DNA of 10,538 bases, from NCBI GenBank assembly GCA_011503125.2, contig WWBZ02000080.1, forward strand, positions 1-10,538. Reading direction: 5' to 3'. The notes below the pieces were generated by a model. It saw nothing but the letters and a program-made list of their open reading frames with translations. It did not search any database and was not told the origin of the DNA. How positions within the stretch are numbered: the stretch's first letter is position 1; each line of letters starts with the position of its first letter. This DNA comes from Botryosphaeria dothidea. Lineage: Eukaryota; Ascomycota; Dothideomycetes; Botryosphaeriales; Botryosphaeriaceae. This document shows positions 1 through 7,697 of the stretch, one piece after another. Made by a program: the position numbers and the translations under genes.

Positions 1-767
1 AGGCGCGGCAGCAGGCGGGTGCAGGACGCGCATGCACGGCTTGGGCATGACGTGTGCGCGCAGACGGGCAGCTCAGTCGCTGGAGGCTGACTTACCGTGA
101 CAGACATGGCGGCGCAGGGCGACTGGCATCCCGTCTCGTCTCACGGGCGCGGGCTCAGCTGCTGACGCAGTGACGTGAGTGCGAAGTGTTTCTGTGTCGG
201 GAGCGGCGCGGTCAGCAAGCGGCCCAGGCCAAGTGTGTTTGATCGCTCCGCAGCGCGCCTGGAGCAAGCCCCTGCGCTGCCCTCGCCGACCCGCCAACCG
301 CGGCCGTCGAATCGCATCGTGACACCCTCTCCCGCCCTGCGGCCTGGCTCTAGAGCTGCCTGCTTCCCGTCAGCGCCACAGCCTACATCTCCAACATCGC
401 GACGCCCACAGCAAGGCCCAGTATCCGTCCCCGATCCGCCCGGCCACGCAAATCGACCGCGCGGCGCCTCCAGCACCAAGCACCACGCCCCCGCGGGAGC
501 TCGACGCACGAAGGTGCCCGCGCACCACCACCCACCCGCTTGTCTGCCGCCCACGCCCACGCCAGCCTCGCGCGTGTCGGCCTTTGCCCGACGCAGAGCC
601 CTAAACCCGTCGCATCCCACTCAGACCTGTCGCACCCTCAGGCACCGTCCGCAACACCCGCCTTGCTTCAAGACCCGGGGCTCCAGCCGGCGCAGCGGTG
701 CCAGCGGTGCTCTCCCATGCCGTCCCTACCGCTGCCCAGCGCCCAAGCTCCCCTCTGAACCGCAGCC
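1..767. promoter_or_regulatory. C-rich leader/promoter region upstream of the arrestin-like gene
   Basis: No gene is supported here. The stretch is GC-rich and, from about 340 on, strongly C-rich on the + strand with many CCC and CCA/CCG runs, which is typical of fungal promoters and 5' leaders. A 230-codon open frame crosses it (175-867, +) but starts at GTG, is made almost wholly of P, R, S and A, and runs through the first exon of the arrestin-like gene in another frame, so I read it as a chance frame in C-rich DNA. I see no clear TATA box. The C/T-rich tract just before the start codon at 768 is the usual fungal core-promoter context. Confidence 0.5.
717..758 (+). promoter_or_regulatory. 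Possible 13-codon upstream ORF
   Basis: An ATG at 717 opens a 13-codon frame ending with TGA at 756-758, nine bases before the start codon of the arrestin-like protein. If transcription starts upstream of 717, ribosomes would meet this short frame first, and it could damp translation of the main frame. The peptide is proline-rich and unlikely to matter as a product. The transcription start is not visible in the sequence, so the role is inferred. Confidence 0.3.
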
Positions 768-2006
768 ATGGCCGCCTTCGTGCGCGTCTCTGGCCCGCCA
801 AATAGCAACTTTCTGGTCGGCTATCCGGGCATATCAGCGACATTGGTGCGTTTGTCTGCCGCTGTAACAAGCAATCGCGACCCTACTGACCGTCACCGCT
901 TCTGCAGCCACGGATAGAGGGCAAGGTCGAGGTACGACCCTTGATCGGTGTCTCTGCCCCCGTCGCCGTCTCGCTCGTCACCATCGCCTCTGCAGCGCCG
1001 CGAGAGCATACACCCTGCCGCCGATTCAGTCACCAAGAAGCACCTTGCTGCGCCGCGAAAGGAGATTGTGGACATCGTGGGTAAGGAGATGCTGTTGTAC
1101 CGGTCGCCGCTAGGTCGGGAAGCCGAGAGCATCCTGGCCATGGACCTACCATTCGTAATTTTTATTCCTTATGGACGGGGTGGCGAGGAGATTGCGCGAC
1201 GAGTGCCGCCTGCGAGTCTGGCATTGCCAAGCCGGACGGCCGAAACGTACTACGAGCTGGTAGTCACGGTGCAGCAAGGCGCACAAGAGCAGAAGAAATA
1301 CGCCTTTCCCGTCCCAATAGCACGATACGATACCCTTTCCACCTTTGGCATGTACAACAGACCCGAATCCGCGGAGCGCGTGTCCGATCATCTCGTCACC
1401 CTCGGCATCTCGCTTCCGCGCTGGTCATACGGACCTCTGGATCCCGTAAGCGTCTACATCAAGCTCTCGCCCAATCCCGATTGGATGGCCAAGGCCAAGA
1501 AAGTCACTATCCAGAAGATTACCGTTGGAATAGATGAGGAGATCATCTACAACCACGAGGGCGATGAGCCAACACGAAAAGTGAAATGCTTGACCAAGAC
1601 CACCCAAGCCGTGGGCGTCAAGATGCCCGAAGCAGGATACTTCACCAATCTAGGCCTTGTCTTCCCGGCAAAAGATTACAGAGATGGTGAGGGAATTATG
1701 CCGCGAGGAAATCAAAAGTTCCCCATGTACGGTGTCAGCGGATTCACGACTACGGGAACGCTATACAAGATTGAATATTATCTCACAGTCAAGGTGACTA
1801 CCACGCCAGTCTTTCGTCGAAATCGGTGCGCTAACAATTGATAGGCCCAAATGTCAGCAGCCAAAGACATATTACTCCGACAGCCTATCGTCGTTTGTCC
1901 ATTCGACCACGCCGGATGCAAGCAAGAGATGGAAGCCATCGATATTCTCTCCGAACATGTTGTGGAGCTCTGTATCCGCGGGTGGCTGGCGGATAGAAAT
2001 CGTTAA
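768..2006 (+). CDS. Arrestin-fold (arrestin N/C domain) protein, three exons, frame broken by +1 base
   Basis: Exons are 768-845, 908-1793 and 1845-2006; introns are 846-907 (GTGCGT...GCAG, CTGAC branch point) and 1794-1844 (GTGACT...ATAG, GCTAAC branch point). The start ATG has a good context (GCCATGGCC). Joined, it would give about 374 residues. The first part (GKVEVRP, then SAPVAVSLVTIA, residues about 31-53) alternates like arrestin N-domain beta strands. YYELVVTVQQG closes the N domain. The second half, from DPVSVYIKL through YKIEYYLTVKAQ to LRQPIVVCP, has the strand order of an arrestin C domain. Arrestin-fold proteins in fungi are mostly cytosolic adaptors for membrane-protein ubiquitylation and trafficking; the exact role of this one is unknown to me. 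Oddity: the frame shifts by one base near 989, between SLVTIA and LQRRES, so as written the gene does not read through. The end after EMEAI is also uncertain. It converges on TYW3. Confidence 0.72.
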
Positions 2007-2103
2007 GTCTCCTTGTAACTCTCCCATTGGCAACACGCCCGGGGAACGGGGACTAGAGCATTAGTCGCCGCAAAGCGTTCAGGACAGGCGCGCACTGCAG
2101 TCA
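2007..2103. other. Convergent intergenic spacer
   Basis: These 97 bp lie between the stop codons of the arrestin-like gene (+) and TYW3 (-). Both 3' untranslated regions must share or overlap in this space. I see no AATAAA signal and no strong hairpin. A second open frame from the arrestin-like gene continues to a TAG at 2062-2064. Confidence 0.6.
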
Positions 2104-3108
2104 TCAGCTGAAGACGCTCTCAAGGTCAATTCCATCGTTGGATGAGGCTGTTGAGTCGCTCTGTGTGGTGTTCAGGGCTTTCAGTCGCTGGTTCTCGAGC
2201 CCCTCGGCCCGCTTGCGCTCTCGTCTAGCTGCAGCGTCCTCCCAACCAGGGTAGCCCTTCTTGCCCTTCGGAGGCTTCGTGTCCTCGCCGGGCTGCCGGA
2301 ATTGAGCGACCAAATGGGCGCGGAATCTTTCGATCCGCTCGGTGTTGACAGCGAAGCGCTCACTGGCAAGTTCAACTAGCGACCGTAGGTAGTCCTCGCT
2401 CACAACGGGCACGATGCGACCGTCGTCGTCCTCGCGGGCGATGATTGAGTCGAAGGTGAGGCCGATGGAGCGAACGGCAACCATGGGGGTGACGGAGCCG
2501 TCAGTGTTGGCCTGCAGACCGACGGCGCCACTCTCTCTGAAGCCGGCCTGCAGCGCGGCCGACAGAACTTTTTGGGCATCAGCGAGCGAAGCGGTCAACA
2601 GATGCAATATCTACGTTTCATCAGGCGCTGCACGACTCGAACGGCGGTTCTAGACGTACCATGGCCTCGAACTTGAGATGGACGTGTCGCTGAGCTGCGG
2701 CATGCTGAGCGGGCGGGACGCCTTTGGCAGCGTCCAGGCCGAACAGGGAGGTAAAGTGCTGACCCGCTTGTTCTGCGTCTGCTGCGGGCATTGGAACTGG
2801 CTCATGGGACACGAACAGCCACTGTCCACCGCCTTTTCCTCCAGGGCCGGCCATGTTCGTCTCCGCGGGCGCTTCGCGCGGCTCGCTGGCATCCGTCGCA
2901 GCCGCCCGCTTCCTGCCCTCGAGAAAGGCGCGATGCGACCGGCACAGCTGCTCGTCGTAACGAGGCCCTCAATGGCATTTATATCGTCGATGAGCGTGCG
3001 GATGCCCTCATCGATGGAGCCCTTGGGCGATGCGTCACTGTACTCGGCTGCAGGCTGCGCAAGCTGCTGCAGGATGCGGAGCTTCTTGGCGGCGAATGCA
3101 GATGCCAT
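2104..3108 (-). CDS. TYW3: tRNA wybutosine-synthesizing protein 3 (SAM-dependent tRNA-Phe methyltransferase), frame broken by -1 base
   Basis: TYW3 N4-methylates the precursor yW-86 to yW-72 at position 37 of tRNA-Phe, a late step of wybutosine synthesis that protects reading frame at Phe codons. Exon 1 runs 3108-2660 and exon 2 2610-2104, with a phase-0 intron 2659-2611 (GTACGT...GTAG, 49 nt). Family motifs appear in order: KGSIDEGIRTLIDDIN and TTSSCAGRIA (residues 51-60), FLEGRK, GGGQWLFVSHEP, HLKFEAMILHLLTASL across the splice junction, ALQAGFRESGA, MVAVRSIGLTFDSI and YLRSLVELASERF. A Lys/Arg-rich tail follows. Total length would be about 318 residues, normal for fungal members. Oddity: right after GRIA (about 2930) one base is missing, so FLEGRK lies in the next frame; everything else is well conserved. 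Its start faces the DUF2461 gene across a 319-bp divergent promoter. Confidence 0.88.
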
Positions 3109-3427
3109 TGGGGGCAGCGCGGCACTAGACGAGCGACCGCGGTGCGAGGGCGTTCTGAGGAGCTGCTCGCTGGCGCTGGTGGGGGAGAAAATTGATGGTG
3201 CGATTGCTGGGCAGACAGCGCAGGGGAGCGCGTCGGGGCCCCGTGGACACGCGAGGACGCGTCGAGGCTAGCCCAGGCGTGCTGGTGCGTCATCCACCCC
3301 GTCGCTTAGGCAGCCCAGCGCTCCTCCAGCATTGCTGTGCTCAAACATCAACACCGTCCGGCTGCCATTCGAGGGTCTCGCCACCGCCAGAGAGCCGCGA
3401 ATCCCAGATTCCTCCGAAGCCGCAGTC
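3109..3427. promoter_or_regulatory. Divergent promoter between TYW3 (-) and the DUF2461 gene (+)
   Basis: The start codons of TYW3 (3108, -) and the DUF2461 gene (3428, +) face away from each other with 319 bp between them, so both promoters and both 5' leaders must fit here. The DNA is GC-rich without a clear TATA box. On the + side the last 100 bases are C-rich (CCACCGCC, CCAGATTCC), as in other fungal leaders. No in-frame ATG lies upstream of 3428 in the open frame that reaches back to 3332, which supports 3428 as the start. I could not name any transcription factor site with confidence. Confidence 0.55.
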
Positions 3428-6400
3428 ATGCCTCGCCGTTCTCTCCGACAATCCGCCGGCTCCGCCGACCCAGGTGCCTCCAAGAGGCCCAGCTCGCCGC
3501 AAGCGACGCCGAATCGGCAGTCCAAGCGGACCAGGGTCGCTGCGAGCTCTAAAGCTACGCCCACCAAGAGCCAGTACTTCGAGAAAGAGCAGGAGCCAGC
3601 CTCCGCGCACGACTCGTCCGATCCCGACAACGTTGCCGGGAATGAGGAGTCTGGCTACGAGGATGAAGACGCCACTGGGACCGGCTCCAGCTCGGATTCC
3701 GACGAAGCTGCTGATGACGACGCATACTCCTCCGACGACCACCCTGCCCCCAGGAAGAGGGGTCGCCCGCAAAAGACAGCCCGCGTGACAAAGGCGGCTG
3801 CTGCGGCCACGAAAGGCAAGGAGCTGTGGAGGACGGGCGCAGACATTGGCCTCGAACCGGGCACCAAGTTGGTCATCAAGAAGCCGAAGCCTAGGGAAGC
3901 TGGTGATACACCTTACGAAGACGATACCATCCATCCGAATACGCTGCTGTTCCTAAAAGATTTGGCCAATAACAACGACCGAGAGTGGTTGAAGAGTGAG
4001 TATCCTTCCATCATCTATACGTGCCACCATAGCCGCTCGCGACGTCGCGCGGCCGTTATACAGTCTGCCGTTACCGCACACACCTTCTTCTGCTAGCAAG
4101 AGGCCGTTAGATACGACACGTGTCACCTCTCAAGGGCCACGCCCGCTCGCAACTGCAAGCCTTAGGCTAACGTACTGTGAATATATGCAGTGCACGACCC
4201 AGACTACCGCACATCCCTGAAGGACTTCAATGCATTCGCCGAGCGGCTGACGGAGAAGGTCATCGAGGCAGACGACACCATCCCTGAACTGCCTATCAAA
4301 GACATTGTCAGTCCACTGCAAGTCAGATGGGTCGCTTGAAGCTAATGCACCCTGCACAGGTCTTCCGAATTTACAGAGATATCAGATTTAGCTCTGATCC
4401 GACGCCGTACAAGGTCGGGAAACCCCACTTAGAGCATGCAAGATATACGCTAACAGCCAGCAGACGCACTTTTCCGCCGCTTGGTCTGTTGCTCGCGCCT
4501 TGTGAGGTAGGATTCGACTAAGTGCATTCTAGGTCCCGAACAGGTCGCAAGGGTCCCTATGCCGCGTACTACGTACAGATCGCGCCGGGCAACAGTTTCG
4601 TTGGTGAGTATTTTCTAATTAGAGTCCCCGTCACAAAAGTACCGCAATATGTGGGCGAGAAACAGAACATGTCGACAAGGATCCATCTGCAGTAGCGTTG
4701 CAGACTGCATGTGCAAATTCCAAATGAGCCGCAAGCCGCGCCACGGTTCGTCTCCAGGACGAGCTGTTGTGTCACTTGGTCATGGCACCCGTAACGCAAG
4801 GGACACGAACATTTGGCCAAACCGTCTGGCGCGGGATCTACGCGTTGTAAGACCTGCACACGTTATGCCGGTGGCTATTAAAGAGCCACGCGCCTTTGAT
4901 TGCGAACGCCAAGAGCTGGGGCCGCCCATCACTGTTGTGGAACATCCACAGGGTTCGGAGAGAGAAGAGCCCGCCAATGGCTTGCTCGCGGGAGCCTCGA
5001 CAGACGACGATAGACATGGTCAGCAGACGATGCAGTCGGGCAATTCTACGCTGTGCTACGGCACCAGCCTCCGCCCTGTTATCATCTACCGGCTTTCCAC
5101 GATCGTCACGATCGCGTCGACTCCCCTCCCCATGTGCCATTATGCGTATATCGCGTCGTTCCATCCGCTGCCGTCACCTCTCGATCAAGAATTCTCCGCG
5201 TCGGAGGATAACCCGGTCCTGGACAAGCGTTTTGGCGATTACGGCGAGTAAGACGGCCGGGGTATTCTGCAGGAGAGCGTGCGACGTTACGGAGTCGTGG
5301 AGCAACACGACAGCATCTTGACTTCGCAACTCGCTAGAAGGTCATACACTCGGACGAGAGGGTGCCCTGCGTCTCGGTCAGTTAGGACTCGGTGTAAAGG
5401 CCTCAACTCTACACCGCTCCTTGAGCATGCGGCCTCGTGGCTCGATCAACCCAATCCATCACCGCAAATCGCTTACCTGGACGACGTCCGGTCGAGGGAA
5501 ACACCTGCTCATTAGTGCACCGCACAGCAGCAGGCTATTAGCTTTCTGCTCCAAGTGAGCAGGTGGGGCAGAAAGAAGCAGGATCTTGGGGTCGTCCTAC
5601 CACGGCTCGCCACTTTTGATCCGCGGCTATTGCGTCTGCAGCGTCTTCTGCGCTTGCTGTTGCGCGGCTTTGGGCCCTGACCCAGACGACATGGCAACAT
5701 GGCTTCAGGGTCGATGTCTTATGTGCCCCCTCAAGTGCGACGGTCAGATCCGTACAGGCGTTTCTTTCAGCGTTATTTCGGTCGCATTTGCAGTCAACGC
5801 CGTGTACCGTATTTACAACTGCACTGGAGACGACTGGAAGTCTTACGGGTCGCTCTTTCCAATTTGTTATTATGATCGAGGGCCGGACCACGGATCTCAA
5901 GGGCTGGCAAGGCTGAAGAGGAAGTCGAAGGCGAGATGCACAACTCGTGAAACCTACAGGCTCCAACCGATCCTTCTGGTTGACAACTGGCTCTCGCGCC
6001 ACCTGAGAATATGACGGTCGACCGCATCAGCGAAGAGAGGCATCCTGATAGATTGTCTGTGGCCCTTGGCCGTTTCTAGCGGTCGCCGCAGGTGCGAGGT
6101 ATTGTGGAGTCGCCACTGGAGCGACAGAAAGGGCATCTAGCGTGGAAGAGTCGACAAACTCGAGTGCCGTTACATCGGCCGACAACCGCATCAAGTCCCT
6201 TCCATTGTTATGCTGCCTGTAGCTGTTGCCGCTTCGTAGCTTTAGGGTGTGTGGCGATCGCGTTTCATTGACTGACGGCTGGTCTAGGAGGCGGGCTCTG
6301 GATGCCACCAGCGGACAGCCTTCAGAAGTTGAGGCACAACATTGATCGGAAGCCTCACAGGATCAAGCGCGTTCTAGGCGATGCGATGCTCCGAAAGGAG

Positions 6401-7697
6401 TTCTTCGATGGAATCCCGAACGACGAGAAGAAGGCGGTGCGAGCCTTCACGAAACAGAATGCGGAGAGTGCGCTGAAGACTAGGTCAGTATCATCCCACA
6501 TTCCTTTGCACGATCATCCATGGCATCCGACGCAAAGGGGGCAAGATAGCGAGTTCTTTGGCGAAACCCCTATTACAATGGTGCGAAATCATGGTTGTGG
6601 ATCGGTTCGACGCGTCGCCTCCATTCCGAAGCAGGAGATGCATTCTCCACCGCGATTGCTTTTATTCGCACCATGAGGCCACTCAAACAACGATGGAATG
6701 GTCTGAAGAAATCAAAATTTGCACATTGCCGAGCGAAGCCCATCGAGGATGGAAGGACTATCTCTAGCGGGGAGAACTTCCGTGGGCTCGGTTCACTAGC
6801 AAGTCATTGACCGAAGCCACCATTCCATGGCGACAGACGCTTTGAATCCCCCCTAGAAGACCAACCTCCTCCATAGAAGCACCGAGGAAGATGATGACTA
6901 AGAGGAGATGAAAGGAAATGTTTGGTGTCCAGGCAAACGGCACGTCCGGACAGCGTTCGGAACAGTTCACGCGCGCAGTCTTTATCAGACGGCTTCGGGC
7001 TCCGGAGGGGCGCTGAAACGGCTATCTCTGGCCACGTTGGATGCCTGGATGGTCACGCTAATTAGAGGGCTTCTCATTCGCCATTTTGTGCTCAAGTGCT
7101 AACAGTGCGATGGGAGTTGGTAGGCCCCAGGGATACGACAAAGACCATCGTGACATCGAACTGCTGCGACTGCGCAGCTTCACGATTGGCAAGAAGCTGG
7201 ACGACAGCGAGGTGGTGGGAGCGGGAGGATTGCAGCGGATCGCTGACTTGATCTCATGCATGGTGCCATTTGTAAGTTCTCTCCGCACTGCATCTTTGGA
7301 CGGCCGAGAGTCTATTACGGGTCTATCGAAGGGCTGGCTGCTTAGGCGCCAAGCGAGGCGTGCATTTCCGCACAAGCAGGCGGTGACTAGCTTGACAACA
7401 ACATAGCTGGAGTCATCTGTTCCGACCTGGGAAGCCTGATGGCGGGCTTAGAATATGTTACCTGTCTCTTTTTGCGGTCTGCCGCGGCGGGCGGGGATGA
7501 TGGTGGGTCGGGTTGGCCAACCACGGCAGCAGCGGCAGAGCAACGCGGTGGACACATCACCGCTAGAGCAGTGGCTAACCTTGCGGTGCATGCAGATCAC
7601 GTACCTCAACAGCGTAGTCATGCCGGACGCGCCGTCGAGCGGCGGCGACGACGACAGCAGCGACGAAAGCAGCGCCGAGGAAGGGGCGGCCGCCTGA
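3428..7697 (+). CDS. DUF2461 domain protein with acidic, AT-hook N-terminal extension; eight exons
   Basis: Exons: 3428-3995, 4191-4306, 4360-4413, 4464-4483, 4533-4603, 6288-6483, 7124-7271, 7596-7697. They total 1275 nt, 424 residues plus TGA, with every phase matching. Residues 1 to about 165 are low-complexity: a basic Ser/Pro-rich start, then an Asp/Glu/Ser-rich stretch, then RKRGRPQK (109-116), an AT-hook-like core. The DUF2461 (TIGR02453-type) domain runs from about 171 to 403: NTLLFLKDLANNNDREWLK, DPDYRTSLKDF, FRIYRDIRFSSDPTPYKTHF, GPYAAYYVQIAPG, GGLWMP, RIKRVLGD, KGYD-like QGYDKDHRDIELLRLRSF. The tail (from about 405) is acidic. The molecular function of DUF2461 is not established; a nuclear or chromatin role is only inferred from the AT-hook and charged extension. 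Unusual points: a 20-nt exon, three swollen introns (1684, 640 and 324 nt), and four donors with C at +3. Confidence 0.88.
3996..4190 (+). other. Intron 1 of the DUF2461 gene (195 nt)
   Basis: It starts GTGAGT and ends ATGCAG, with a GCTAAC branch point at 4166-4171. It interrupts codon 190 after its first base and joins DREWLK to MHDPDYR. It is three to four times longer than the minimal introns nearby and contains a perfect 10-bp palindrome GACACGTGTC at 4115-4124. No coding content is evident. Confidence 0.85.
4464..4483 (+). other. 20-nt microexon (exon 4) of the DUF2461 gene
   Basis: This exon encodes THFSAA plus two bases of the Trp codon. The upstream intron (4414-4463, GTCGGG...GCAG) is 50 nt and the downstream intron (4484-4532, GTCTGT...CTAG) is 49 nt. 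Joining gives YKTHFSAAWSRTGRKG, which matches the conserved core of the DUF2461 family, so the microexon is needed for an intact protein. The flanking donors are weak. Confidence 0.8.
4604..6287 (+). other. Giant intron 5 of the DUF2461 gene (1684 nt)
   Basis: It starts GTGAGT and ends GTCTAG, with a CTGAC branch point at 6272-6276, and joins NSFVG to GGLWMP in phase 1. Fungal introns are usually 50-70 nt, so about 1.6 kb is extra. Several open frames of 90-200 codons lie on both strands, but none starts with a convincing ATG context, shows a known domain, or has protein-like composition. No long terminal repeats, poly-A tract or transposase motif were seen. A pair of overlapping inverted repeats lies at 5502-5575, and CACGATCG is repeated at 5098-5105 and 5107-5114. 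It could hold a decayed mobile element or a non-coding RNA; neither is shown. Confidence 0.82.
5502..5575. repeat. Two overlapping, mutually exclusive stem-loops inside intron 5
   Basis: CACCTGCTCA (5502-5511) is the exact reverse complement of TGAGCAGGTG (5556-5565). Separately, CTTTCTGCTCC (5542-5552) pairs with GGGGCAGAAAG shifted by one (5565-5575) as an 11-bp stem with one G-U pair and a 12-base loop. The right arm of the first stem lies in the loop of the second, so the two cannot fully form together. The pairing was read directly from the sequence; any function is unknown. Confidence 0.5.
6484..7123 (+). other. Expanded intron 6 of the DUF2461 gene (640 nt)
   Basis: It starts GTCAGT and ends TTGGTAG, with a GCTAAC branch point at 7098-7103, and joins ALKTR to PQGYDKDH in phase 2. 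The content shows no recognisable coding sequence. ATGGAATGGT (6693-6702) and its exact reverse complement ACCATTCCAT (6819-6828) form a 10-bp inverted repeat with a 116-base spacer. A box-C-like ATGATGA at 6891-6897 has no matching terminal stem. Confidence 0.82.
7272..7595 (+). other. Expanded intron 7 of the DUF2461 gene (324 nt)
   Basis: It starts with the strong donor GTAAGT and ends ATGCAG, with a GCTAAC branch point at 7574-7579, and joins CMVPF to ITYLNS in phase 0. It contains the perfect 12-bp palindrome GGTTGGCCAACC at 7511-7522. No coding content or known RNA was recognised. Confidence 0.82.

Noticed and set aside
175..867. 230-codon open frame on the + strand
   Set aside because: It begins at GTG, is almost entirely P/R/S/A, has no domain, and overlaps exon 1 of the arrestin-like gene in another frame.
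2886..2939. Possible intron in TYW3 that could repair the frame break (minus strand GT at 2939 to AG at 2886)
   Set aside because: It does not restore the frame and would remove the conserved GRI and FLEGRK residues.
4649..5251. 200-codon open frame in intron 5 (+)
   Set aside because: No domain or motif recognised, mixed composition, and it lies between exons whose junction is exact; likely chance.
5538..6014. Open frames on both strands in the 3' half of intron 5 (142 codons + and 154 codons -)
   Set aside because: The + frame starts at TTG; neither shows transposase, reverse transcriptase, helicase or other known motifs.
6604..6613. GGTTCGACGC resembling a tRNA B box in intron 6
   Set aside because: No matching T stem, no proper A box upstream and no acceptor stem pairing.
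6891..7016. Possible C/D snoRNA in intron 6: ATGATGA at 6891-6897 and CTGA at 7013-7016
   Set aside because: The spacing is long, the flanks do not pair into a terminal stem, and no internal C'/D' boxes were seen.
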